In this document: piece by piece, positions 21,939 to 31,846 of the stretch | Layout of the letters: each line of letters begins with the position of its first letter | Numbering within the stretch: the stretch's first letter is position 1 | Assembly (NCBI GenBank): GCA_032718865.1 | Contig: JALUTQ010000027.1 | Coordinates: 1,054,001-1,118,000 of the forward strand | DNA from: Tilletia caries | Lineage: Eukaryota; Basidiomycota; Exobasidiomycetes; Tilletiales; Tilletiaceae | Direction: 5' to 3' | Length of the DNA: 64,000 nt | The notes under the pieces: model-generated | The model's input: only the letters and a program-made list of their open reading frames with translations | Told to the model about the DNA's origin: nothing | The model's database searches: none | Translations under genes and position numbers: made by a program

Positions 21939-22025
21939 GTAAGAGCGGCATTCGGCCGATTAGAAAGAAAGGCAGGGGAGCCGGGAGCTGCAAAGAACGA
22001 TGCTAACGACGGGAGGGCACCTGAC

Positions 22026-24682
22026 CAGGCCTCGGCAACTTCCTTCACTTCGTATACTTTGTAACTTGGAAGTGAGAACTAGTAGTGAAACTTTCACTAT
22101 TACCCAGACTCTTTAGAGTTGGGTTTCTGGAGGCGGTCAGCCTTACGGCCGTACCACTAAAACATACATCACTAGAAAAAACTTTTTATTTTCGTCCTCA
22201 AACCGCCTGAATTTTTCACACGAGGATGATATCCAAATCCTCTGTTACGCCGCCCAGGAATGGCCCTTATCCGATTATGGCGATGGGTACTTCGTTCGAG
22301 TCGAGGTGGTGAGGATGCGGAGATTGTTGTGGGCGCTCTCCTGGAGATACCATGGTGCGCACCTCGGAGCATTTCCGTGGAACATCATGGAACGCATGGA
22401 ACAAATTTTAGCTGCGCACTCTCGACGCGCTCGACGCCCGACAAGGCTCCATCGCTTCATCCACCAGTCACCACCGTCCTCGACATCTATGGGTCACCAA
22501 TTTCAATCCCTTGGGTTCTGACTGCTCACCGCCCACTGCGTTACTGATTGCTCACTCCTATTCTGTTTTTCCTCGCTCACCTTGATCACAATCTCCGCTG
22601 TGCTTCAGCATCACACGATAGTCAATGACACTCTCAAGCATCTTTCTGTAATAGCTATCATCTGTGAGAAATGCATTCTACCTTACTTAGTAGCCTCGGA
22701 CAGGTCCGATCATTTCCTTTGCCCGACCACGACCATGATGTCCGACACAGGGGGAACCTCTGCCATTTTTATTTAGATTGACAGAAATGATAGATACAGT
22801 CTTCCTGATCATGGATGTCAAGGTTTGAGAGAGAAAGAGCCAGAATTGAGCGAGATTCATAAGGTCAAACTCGGCGGGTAAGAAGTACCCCTGCGCGCGA
22901 CGCACATATCGAGCCAGAACTCGCCAGCGCCGCTTCTCGCAAGCATCAAGCATCACACGATAGTCAATGACACTCTCAAGCATCTTTATGTAATAGCTAT
23001 CATCTGTGAGAAATGCATTCTACCTTACTTAGTAGCCTCGGACAGGTCCGATCATTTCCTTTGCCCGACCACGACCATGATGTCCGACACAGGGGGAGCC
23101 TATGTCATTTTTTATTTAGGATCAACGGAAATGATAGATACAGTGTTCCTGAGCACGGGTGTGAAGGTTTGAAAGAGATTGAGCAAGAATTGAGCGAGAT
23201 CGATAAGGGCAAACTCGGCGGGTAAGAAGTACCCCTGCGCGCGACGCACATATTCGGTCAGAACTCGAAAACGACGCTGTTCTCGAGCTTCAAACTGCAC
23301 ACCCTAGTCTATCACACCTTCATCTATCTTTCTGTAATAGCCATCATCTGTGAGAAATGCAATCTTCCTTACTTAGTAGACTCGGACAGGTCCGATCACT
23401 TCCTCCGCCCGACCACGACCATGATGTCCGGTACAGGGGGAAACTATGTCAATTTTTTATTTCAATTCATGGAAATGGTAGGTACAGTGTTCCTGAGCAC
23501 GGGTGTGAAGGTTTGAGAGAGATTGAGCAAGAATTGAGCGAGATCGATAAGGGCAAACTCGGCGGGTAAGAAGTACCCCTGCGCGCGACGCACATATTCG
23601 GTCAGAACTCGAAAACGACGCTGTTCTCGAGCTTCAAACTGCACACCCTAGTCTATCACACTGTCACACATCTTTCTCACAAGACCGGAGAGAGATTGAG
23701 TCAGAGTTGAGGGAGATCCAACTGTGTGAAGGATGCTGTGTAGGAATACGTGAGGTTTGGATCTTGTTGAATATGATCAGGATCTCCGGGATCAGACTCT
23801 GCACACAGTGTAGAGGAAACGCTTAGGGGATGGGATTGCAATGGAGAGACTACAGGGATCTTATAGGAAGCAGGACAGACTGATAGGAGAGACTGAGAGT
23901 GAAGTAGTAAGGAAGGTAGATGTTGAGGACGACTGTTGGACCGTTGATCGTTGAGCTTGAGGTGCAGGTCGGAGTACTGGTGAGGAGGAAGGTCGGTCCG
24001 GTTTGGCCGAGATGTATGGTGTCGTGAGGACAGGTTCCAACAGATTTGGAAACCTTTTCTCGGCCGAAAGAAATCGCCCAAGCTTTGTTCCAATTTCTAA
24101 CAACATACACAAATGAATTTGGGAGATGGCCACAACCTTGAGTCTGGGTAATACCTCTGGACTCTAAAAGGCCAGGCCGGTCCCGATACTTTGGCCTCCG
24201 AGCCGTCAAAAAAAAGATAGTGAACTTTCACTTTGGCGGGGCCGGGAAAGTGAAGAAAGTATGGAGATAGTGATTTCGTCTTCATGTTGAACTTGAAGTC
24301 ACTTGCTATCACTAGTAGTGCTGCCAAGTTAAGGTAGTCGCTAGTAAGTAACTATTCAGTCAGGAAAGTAACTAATAGTTTACTACCCAGTTGCTATCAA
24401 CACTTTATAATATTATTAGACACTCCTCATTTCACATCACTTTGTGATACTTTTGCAACTATCTTCACTACCTAGTGACTTGGCAGAGCTCTGATGAAAA
24501 AATCAGGGACACCCGTAGTTTATTATGCGGCCGGCACGGTCGCAACAAGCGCTCAAACTAGTAGTCACTATCTCAACTTTTCATAACTAAACTATAGTTT
24601 GTCCGCCGGCTGAGACCTTCACTTTCACTTTCACTATACTTTGTCCGAAAAAACACTCACTATCTTCACTTGCCGAGCTCTG
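22026..24682. mobile_element. hAT-type non-autonomous element, TSD CACCTGAC
   Basis: The ends CAGGCCTCGGCAACTT and CACTTGCCGAGCTCTG are inverted (CAGRSCTCGGCAA). CACCTGAC is duplicated perfectly at 22018-22025 and 24683-24690. The subterminal parts are rich in ACTTTCACTA/TAGTGAC motifs. A second inverted pair, ATTACCCAGACTC (22099) and GAGTCTGGGTAAT (24140-24152), suggests a nested element holding the 344-bp tandem repeats. No transposase is visible. Removing it joins ...AACGACGGGAGGG to CACCTGACGTTAACC, restoring MULE continuity. Confidence 0.9.
22621..23690 (+). repeat. Three tandem ~344-bp units inside the hAT-type element
   Basis: Units starting near 22622, 22964 and 23308 each run from CTTTCTGTAATAG...GAGAAATGC through GGACAGGTCCGATCA to CGCGCGACGCACATAT. 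They end at a conserved TCACAC junction, with a partial fourth start at about 23655. Identity between units is roughly 85-90% by eye. A related single unit lies at about 39525-39890. Confidence 0.85.
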
Positions 24683-24690
24683 CACCTGAC

Positions 24691-25965
24691 GTTAACCAGT
24701 TCCTAAAGCGTAATAAACGTGCTGGTGAGCACGATGATGCTGACGCTGATCTTTTTGATGATGTAGACGCCGATGCCAAGTCGGGGAAGGTTTCGGGCAG
24801 TCGCGCGAATAAAAAGGCGCAACCCAACGGCAAGGAAAGCACAACGACGACCACCACGACCTCCAAGTCAACTCTCAAGGCGAAGCGCTCCGTCATTGGT
24901 AAGGCGGACGTGCTTTCTTACGCTCACTATGAGCAGACGTGCTTTGTCACGAGTCTGATGGAGGTTCTCTTTGGCGTTTACTTACACAGCAAGTCTCAAT
25001 GGGACGCGCTGCTCCCTCGGATGATGGAGGGAGATGGATTGAGTGTTCTGACCCTTGCCCTACAGCGTCGGCAAAAGGCATATGCGTTTATAACCACTGA
25101 CGCGCAGAAGAAACATATTGACCAGTCCTTGCAGATGATGCTCAAGTATCTGAGGGACGACAAGAAGTGGTACAAGGTACAGGAGCACGGGAACTGGTGG
25201 TGGCTTCCTCGTGCAGTTGCAGAGGAGACTGACTATGAAGTTCAAGCTTTTTTCGCTTTCACGCAGCAGGAATCTCGCGTCTGCCCCATCCACAGAGCTA
25301 ACGCTAATCCTTCTATGACCATCTGTGATTTGGAATACAGTGCTTACGCAGAAACTCGGTCCATTCAGGAAGGAGTTTCCGCGTTTCTTACGCGTCAAGA
25401 AAGTCTGACGCGCAATGCTAACATTTTGGGCCTGAGCACTTGTACATCCACAGCTCTCTGCACAGTTGCAACGGCGCGGCTTCCCCACGTCCTCCTGGTC
25501 TCTTTGCCCCCACAGCCCTCCAACGTGGAGAATTGCTGGGTGGCAGAGCCGGAGATCACAGTGAAGGAGCACTCGTACAGACTGGTAGGAAGGATCTGTG
25601 CTTCCGGAACAGGAGGTGACCATTTTACCTCTCTCTCTTATTTCCCCTCTCCAATCGGACCCTATTCCGAAGCAGGTTTTTACGCCTACAACGACCTAGA
25701 TGGAGTTGCCTACCTGCGGCGGGGTGTCAGCGCGTCGTTGGATGGTACTAACCCTCTCTCACAGATCCCTTACTCGGCTTGTGCCGTTTATGTGTCACTG
25801 ACCGCGGTTCCGGAGGGAGACAGCTGCGACGCCCCAACTTCGAGGGCATCGGTACTACAGCTGCGGTCTCGAAACTCTTTGTCGCGCGATGGACAAACAG
25901 TACTCGGCCTTCAGCGATTTGACCTCATCCGCAAGCCTAAGCCTGCAGTAAGTACGAGGTGGTAA
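24691..25965 (+). pseudogene. USP-like cysteine protease domain (3' part of the MULE protein)
   Basis: The frame continues from the NDGRAPD motif and enters a Lys/Asp-rich linker, then a peptidase C19-like domain. The Cys box is YEQTCFVTSLMEVLFGVYLH (nucleophile near 24940). A CPIH...C pair recalls the zinc finger of USPs; a strand-rich HVLLVSLPPQP precedes HSYRLVGRICASGTGGDHFT (His box) and GFYAYNDLDGVAYL (Asp/Asn). Order and spacing match ubiquitin-specific proteases. SUMO-protease-like Ulp1 domains are known in some plant MULEs; a USP-like one attached to a GCM-MULE is less familiar to me. The frame stops at 25965, though a GTAAGT at 25949 could be an intron donor. It is separated from the transposase only by the three insertions at 20319-24682. 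Confidence 0.7.
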
Positions 25966-26249
25966 GATGACAGTGGGTAAATGTGTGTGAAAAAGATATG
26001 AGAAGCATTTTTTACCCAATACAATGAAGGGTATCAATGGGTAACGGTCAATGGGTAAAATTCTCCGTTCTGGTCTGAGAATCTGACTTTTACCCATAGT
26101 GTGGGCAAATTTTACCCAGATGGGTACGATCAAAGGGGTAAAAGTCAGCGGTTTGTGTGGGTACGTCTGGGTAAAATTAGGCGTAAGAGACCGGCAGCTG
26201 CAGTTTTACCCTGCCGTGGGTAAAAGCCCTGGGTAAAATTCATGGGTGC
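25966..26249. repeat. Right subterminal TGGGTAAAA repeats of the MULE
   Basis: At least ten GGGTAAA / TTTACCC copies in both orientations fill this end, ending GGGTAAAATTCATGGGTGC against the TSD. The left end (17030-17200 and 17915-17965) mirrors this. Confidence 0.85.
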
Positions 26250-26260
26250 CAGTGAGGGAC

Positions 26261-26775
26261 CCTGCCCCACTACTGGCTACCACTGGCCAGCTCACTTCAC
26301 TTCGGCCTTCGCTGCCATCTGTTTGGACATCGCGCGGGCCGCCTCCGGCTGTTGCCTGTTGGTGCTTCGTTGGCTTCCTTTCTGCGTTCTGTAATCTGTC
26401 TGTGCTCGTTCGAAAGCGAAGCGAAGGGTGCCAACTGCCAGCCAGCTTTTGTGACTGCTTGAGACCGCACCTTTCCTGGCTGAGCTGGTTCTGACCTTCC
26501 ACCATCGAACTGCGAAGGCGGGACTTTGCCTCAGCTCATTGCTCATTGCTCCTGCACTTGCAAGTCGCGCACAGTCAACAGCGACACAGTGTAATACTTG
26601 AGCGTGAGTTTTGATTTGCAGCAAGGTGCGCGCCCGAGTCTGTCGCACACACGCCCGCACTGACTGACACGACTTCCTTCGCTCTCTCACAGGCAATCCC
26701 CTGACGCTCACGACGCTCTTCAAATAATAGAGAGCCTACATCGAAGGAACCTCCTCCCGCCTCCCTCTCCTCAGC
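26261..26775. other. 5' region of the TMEM115-like gene
   Basis: This lies between the MULE's right TSD and the ATG at 26776. It contains C/T-rich stretches near 26640-26770, typical of fungal promoters and 5' UTRs. The minus-strand open frame here lacks any domain and is not called. Confidence 0.45.
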
Positions 26776-28279
26776 ATGGGCGCGCTCAGTCTCGTGTCCA
26801 GCATCCCCCCGGCCACCCGCGCCTTAACGGGTGCGCTCTTCTTCTTCTCCAGCCTGATCGCCGTCCTGCGCTGGTTCGGCACCGACGAGAAGCTCCACTT
26901 CCTCGCCTTCTCCCGCAACGACTCCGCCCTCCAGTTCCCCTGGCTCGTCATCGTTCCCGGCACGAGCTTCTGGTACCCCTGGACGCTCCTCACCGCTGCG
27001 TTCTGCGAGACGAGCTTGATCGAGTTTCTGGTGAGCGCCATCAGCTTGCCGCTTGCGGGCCTCTATCTCGAGCGCATCTGGGGGCCCGTCGAGTTGATTC
27101 GGTTCACCGTCATCATCGTCGTCCTGAGCAACATCATCGCATGGGGCCTCGCCGTCCTCGTCTTTGTCGTCTTCCGCACCGAGTTTGCCGTCTTTGGACT
27201 GCAGTACCACGGCCTCGAGGCTCTCCAGGTCGCCTTCCTCGTCGCACTCACTCAGCTTATCCCCGAGCATGCCGTTCAACTCTTCCGAGGCGCGATCAGC
27301 ATCCAGGTCAAGGGCCTGCCCATGCTCTACGTCACGTTCAGCAACATCATGTGCCTGCTCGGGTACTCTTCCCCCTTCATCCTCATCCAGTTCGGGTGGT
27401 TGATCAGCTGGGCGTACTTGCGCTTCTTCAAGGTGGGCGACAACGGGATTCGGGGTGACCGGAGCGAGACCTTCGCCTTTATCTCATGGTTCCCGCCGTT
27501 CACACAGTGAGTGTTTATTTCCAGTTCGCGCCCAGGCGTAGTACATTCCAGATCAAAAGGAGACCTCCCTAGTCTGACTCTACATTCGATCTCCATCCTC
27601 CCTCGAAAACGCGTCTTCTTGACTCGCAAACAGTCCCGTCGTCTCTCGCATCTCCTCATTCCTGCACGGCCTCTTCGTCCGCCTGCGGATCATCAAGCCA
27701 TGGACATACCAGCCCGGTGACCTCGAATTCGGTCTCGGAGGGTCGAACTCGAACTCGTCATATGCAGCCCCACCCCAGAGCAGCGCGAGTCGGGCCGAGG
27801 CGGAGCGAAGACGCGCCATGGCCCTCAAGGCGCTCGATCAGCGCATGGCGGGCAAGACAGGAGGCGCGGGCGGGAGAACTGGGACTGGCGGCGGCGGAGG
27901 AGCAGGAGCGGGACTGAAAGGTGCGATTCGGACCTCTGGCACTTCGTCATCCTCCTCCTCATCAGGACGAGGCGCAGGCGCAGGAGCGGCAGGCGGCGCC
28001 GGTTCCAATGTGGTTTTCTCTGTGCCGGAAGAGAACGAGGACGAGCTGGAGGCGGAGGAACGGGAGGAGCGGGCCGCTTCTTCTGCGGCTGCCTTGGTCG
28101 ATGACGATGATGAGGCGGAGCAGCGACGGGAGTCTGGGCGGGGACTGCCGCCGAGGGAAAGCAAGCCTGTTTCGGCTGGCTCGAGGGGGGTGGACGAGGA
28201 GCATGATGAGAAGGATGGCTTGTTGGAAGGGGTCGGAGGCGGTGACATCGGCGTGTCGGGGAAGGGTAACGGTAGATGA
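26776..28279 (+). CDS. TMEM115-like (DUF1751) Golgi membrane protein
   Basis: Exon 1 is 26776-27506 and exon 2 is 27634-28279, separated by a GTGAGT...AACAG intron; together they give 458 residues. The start MGALSLVSSIPPATRALTGA matches the rhomboid-like TMEM115/YOL107W family. Hydrophobic segments lie around residues 15-32, 62-75, 85-100, 113-135 and 190-210, with conserved-looking FVFxPWTLLTA-like (WYPWTLLTAAF), ERIWGPVELIRF and the short PWTYQPGDLEFGLGG just after the last membrane span. The C-terminal half is a cytosolic tail with Gly/Ala-rich, Ser-rich and acidic low-complexity blocks. TMEM115 is a Golgi protein implicated in retrograde COPI-dependent transport. It lacks the rhomboid protease catalytic Ser/His. 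Nothing suggests damage. Confidence 0.85.
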
Positions 28280-28681
28280 AGAAGTTTGGACCTACCCACG
28301 CGGCCGACCCTTTCTCGCCCACTGATGACGGACATCAACCACGACCTCTCGGACTTCCAACTTCCATGCATCATTGCCTTACAACGAAGAGTTCCCTACT
28401 ATGATATATCACCGCCAAGCGCAGCCTGCCCTTGCCAAAGCATTTGAGGCCTAAATGATTTTGACAGTATACATAATCCATTCAACCTTGGATTGGCGCT
28501 TGGAGCTTGGAAGTGAGCCCGTTTTCTTCTGAGTGGCTCGGGAGTGTCGGAAGCTCGGGAGAATCCAAGATGCGATCATCACCACTCATCAGCATGAGCA
28601 GGAGCTCGAAGTCGACACCGAGCCAGCTGACGACGACATCGCCCTCTACTACTCCATATAGCAGACAGACTCCCAGCCACC
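28280..28681. other. Intergenic between TMEM115-like and ETFB genes
   Basis: This contains the 3' UTR of the former and the promoter of the latter. No separate gene or repeat is seen. Confidence 0.5.
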
Positions 28682-29794
28682 ATGCTGCCAACAGCCGCCA
28701 CTGCCTTCCGCGCCTCGCTCGCAAACAACCTCCGCGTGCTCGTCCCCATCAAGCGCACGGTCGACTACGTGAGTGCTGCCATTCAGCGACCTCCTATCCG
28801 CATTCCTCCCCCTCCCTTCTGACTCTTCTTCTCCCATCACTCCCAACTTCGAGCAGGCCGTCAAGATCCGTGTAGCATCAGACGGAAAGAGCGTAGACAC
28901 AAATGTCAAGCACTCCGTAAACCCGTTCGACGAGATCGGTAAGTCATGTCCTCCGGCAGCCTCTGCACACATGCGGTGTTTCTACTCCAAGCGCTGACGA
29001 TCCTCTCTTTGGTGCTCTGTAGCTGTTGAGGAAGCCGTGAGGCTGAGGGAAAAGTACAAGGAGGAGATCACCCGCATCGTGAGTACGGTCTCCTCTCCCA
29101 TTTCCCGGATGTATGTGTTCCCAGGCGTGGTTGTCTGAAGAAGCCTCTGCCCGCGCGCGCTCCCCCTTCTCCAAAACGATACACACAGACCGCCGTCTCC
29201 GCCGGTCCCGCGAAGACAGCCGACGTCCTCCGTACCGCCCTTGCCATGGGCGCCGACGACGCCATCCACGTCGAGACAAACGACGCCCTCGAGCCCCTCG
29301 GCGTCGCCAAGATCCTCTCCGCCGTCGTCAAAAAGGCAGCAGAGGAGGAAGAAGTTGGCCTGATCATCCTCGGCAAGCAGGCCATCGACGACGACGCCTC
29401 CCAGACGGGACAGATGCTCGCCGGCCTACTCGACTGGCCCCAGGCCACCTTCGCCTCCAAGCTCGAGCTCCTCGGCAAGGTCGCCAAGGGGGAAGAAGTC
29501 CAAGTGACCCGGGAAGTCGACGGCGGGCTGAACGTGCTCAAGGCCAAGCTTCCCATCGTCGTCACTACCGATCTGCGGCTGAACGAGCCCCGGTACGCGA
29601 GCTTGCCGAACATCATGAAGGCCAAGAAGAAGCCGTTCAAGAAGTACTCCTTGGCGGATCTGGGAATCGAGGGGGACGTCAAGCTTCGGTTGGAGACCCT
29701 CAAGGTGGAGGAGCCGCCCAAGCGACAGGGTGGAGCCAAGGTCGAGAGTGTCGATGAGCTCGTCGAGAAGCTCAAGTCGGCCGGCCGGATCTAA
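28682..29794 (+). CDS. ETFB: Electron transfer flavoprotein subunit beta, mitochondrial
   Basis: Four exons (28682-28768, 28857-28938, 29023-29078, 29189-29794) join in phase with GT-AG introns of 84-110 bp. The start [20 protein letters not shown] is a short Arg/Ala-rich mitochondrial presequence running into the ETF-beta opening ([18 protein letters not shown]). Hallmarks follow: [20 protein letters not shown], the adenine-nucleotide region [20 protein letters not shown], and [20 protein letters not shown] plus NIMKAKKKP, matching the ETF-beta signature. Length (about 260 residues) is normal. With ETF-alpha it carries electrons from matrix acyl-CoA dehydrogenases to ETF-ubiquinone oxidoreductase. 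It converges on the XRCC2-like gene; the two stop codons overlap by a few bases. Confidence 0.95.
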
Positions 29795-31364
29795 ACAAAC
29801 AATCGAACCCCGTCATTGATTATGAAGGAGGCGAGGGACATCCGGACAACCCCCCTCAAGGGTCTCGTTTCCCTGTATCGATAGAAATCACACTCTCCAA
29901 CCTGTAATGACAGTGAATCTGGTTTGAAAACGGACTGATCAATAGTAAGATACAAAAAAGTTCGTCCCCGCCCTGGCGTCATAGCAAAAGAAGGCAACTG
30001 CGTCCCTCCTCCGCTGCCGCCATCATATCGAGAACCGCGCGTTGAGCAGACGACCTGGACCTGTGGCACCAGCACAGCCATTTTCCCACTCCCGCCCGAC
30101 CCTGAACCGACGTCGAAGTTGACCAGAGACCCATCCTGAGGTCCCATCTTCACTCCCATCTACACGCTCACTACCACACCCAACCCGCCCGCACCCGCTC
30201 CTGCCCTCCCTTTGCCCAAATTTAAGCAAGTCTGGTTACACCTCCTCACCCTCTCGACTAGGTTTTGCAGGGCAGTGAAGATCTGCGCGCGTTCGTCCCG
30301 TTCGGAGCGGGTATAGGGATGGACGCGAAGAAAGGCGGAAAGGGAATCGATGAGAAGGAGGGACGTGTTTCGCGGCAGGGAGGAGTGGCTGAGGCTGGGG
30401 TGAGGAGTGTTTGTCGTCGTTGCCGTCGGTGGAGCGGGGAAGAACGGCGTGACTCGCTGTTGTTGTTGTTGCTGCTGTTCGAGTGTATTTGTGCTGGCTG
30501 AGGTTGGCTTGCGCAGCCCATTTGAGAGGTGCGGGTCGATAAGGAGAATGGTGGCGAGGAACTGGGCTCGTGTGGCGGGTCGACAAAGTTGGATACCCTC
30601 CAGTACGGCCTGAATGAGTGGCAGCATAGCGTCTTGATCGTCCTCCGCTTCGTAGTTGTCGTCGTCTCCGGTTTGGGGGAGCGACTGGGCGAGCTCGAGC
30701 AGATCCGGGTCGGACATAATCACAGCGCGCGCGGCGGCGAGCAACCGTTCGGGCGTGCAGCTTCCTTCCGTGTCTGTGAACAGCAAGAGAGAAAACGTGT
30801 CAGTGTCCTACAGCTTGCCTGACCGGCATCAGCTTCGCAACTAGACACTCAACCGATGAGCATGACAAGAGGAGTCACTCTCGCAACGCCCTCATCCCAC
30901 TCCTCCCACGTCATTCTCCCGCTCCTGAGCTGCCTTCCCTTCCCTTTCCCCTTCGCACTCCCGTCCAGAGTCTCCCTATGTACCTCCCACGCCGTCTTCA
31001 ACCTCCTCAAACGCTCCCTGACCGCACATCCCACCAGGAAGGACGTCTTCCCACTGGTCGTAGGACCCTCGATCTCGAGAATTCGGGGTAGCGAGTCTCG
31101 ATGTCCATTTCTGATGCTCGTTCGTTGCGATGATGATGACGGTATAGAGGAGGCATTCAGTATCGTAGACAGGCGGTCGTCGAGGGTTTGGAGACCTGTC
31201 TCGATGGGGCGAACGCGTATAGTGAGGGAGGGAGATGAGGAAGATGGGAAAGAGGAGGACGGAAGAGGAGGAGGAGGGGGTGAAGAAGAAGAGACATTAG
31301 CAGGACGAGCATGTTGACGATGCTGCGCAAGGACGACATCGCCCTGCTCAAATAGAGAGGGCAT
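29791..31364 (-). CDS. XRCC2-like RecA/RAD51 paralogue
   Basis: Exon 1 (31364-30854) starts [17 protein letters not shown] and reaches a Walker A motif, [15 protein letters not shown]. An intron at 30853-30774 joins in phase to exon 2, which reads [18 protein letters not shown] (the RAD51-family DTEG motif). Further on come a poly-Gln stretch, then [17 protein letters not shown], a Walker B very like XRCC2's LLILDSLSAF. A third exon (about 30159-29791) reads [20 protein letters not shown]; the splice between exons 2 and 3 is uncertain, with a GTGAGG donor in phase 0 just after NLVER. An upstream in-frame ATG at 31589 would add 75 residues, but the region looks like promoter. Expected role: homologous recombination repair in the nucleus. 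The poly-Gln and Ser/Pro inserts are typical of fungal divergence. Confidence 0.75.
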
Positions 31365-31544
31365 TTCCTCTATCTCCCTCTTCACTTTCTTCTGATCTGT
31401 TGATGCGATGGTGGTGGGAAAGGAACGTAACTTATTAGCCTCAGATCCCCAGGCTGCCCTCGAGCTCGGCGTTGTGTGTTCCACCGGTGATTGACCCGAA
31501 CGTTCCGTCACACGTGACTTTTGTACGGCTCTTGAATCGCCTCC

Positions 31545-31640
31545 GCCCGCAGTAGTCTGGTCACACCAGACCGTCGAGTGTCGACGCACGTGATGACAGG
31601 ACTGATCCCGTGGTGACGGTCTGGACGCATTCGACCCATT
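31545..31640. repeat. Left arm of a ~95-bp inverted repeat (partner 36283-36380)
   Basis: The sequence GCCCGCAGTAGTCTGGTCACACCAGACCG... to ...GACGGTCTGGACGCATTCGACC is inverted at 36283-36380, with roughly 75-80% identity by eye. The arms bracket the PIF/Harbinger element, which lies just inside the left arm. This suggests an older element into which the Harbinger inserted. Confidence 0.65.
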
Positions 31641-31846
31641 TTACTTAAGGGGTAGTCACAAAGTATTTTTTAGAGCTCCAGAAGTCTTCCTTTTCCTCCA
31701 CATTTTGGTGTACTTACTGAGACCCCCAGCACGTCCAGAACACGCGCCAGCAGCCCAAGCGCGCGCGCGCGCTTGCTTTTGTTAGCTGCTCCCATCATCC
31801 CCTCCTCTTTCCTCGCCTTTGGCTGTACCTTCTGTTCATCTCATCA

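Larger units (their letters stand above)
17023..26249 (+). mobile_element. Mutator-like element with GCM-MULE-USP coding region, TSD CAGTGAGGGAC
   Basis: An 11-bp direct repeat, CAGTGAGGGAC, lies at 17012-17022 and 26250-26260. Just inside are inverted ends sharing GAATTTTACCCA (left 17032-17043; right TGGGTAAAATTC near 26230-26241). Both ends carry many subterminal TTTTACCCA/TGGGTAAAA repeats (17030-17200, 17915-17965, 25970-26245), likely transposase binding sites. Long TSDs (8-11 bp) fit Mutator-like elements. The interior encodes one long transposase-protease protein, now split by insertions at 17211, 19758, 20319, 21172 and 22026. Confidence 0.85.

Noticed and set aside
26292..26723. 143-codon minus-strand frame upstream of the TMEM115-like gene
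   Set aside because: No domain, Arg/Ser/Gln-biased, and it occupies a typical promoter and 5' UTR position.
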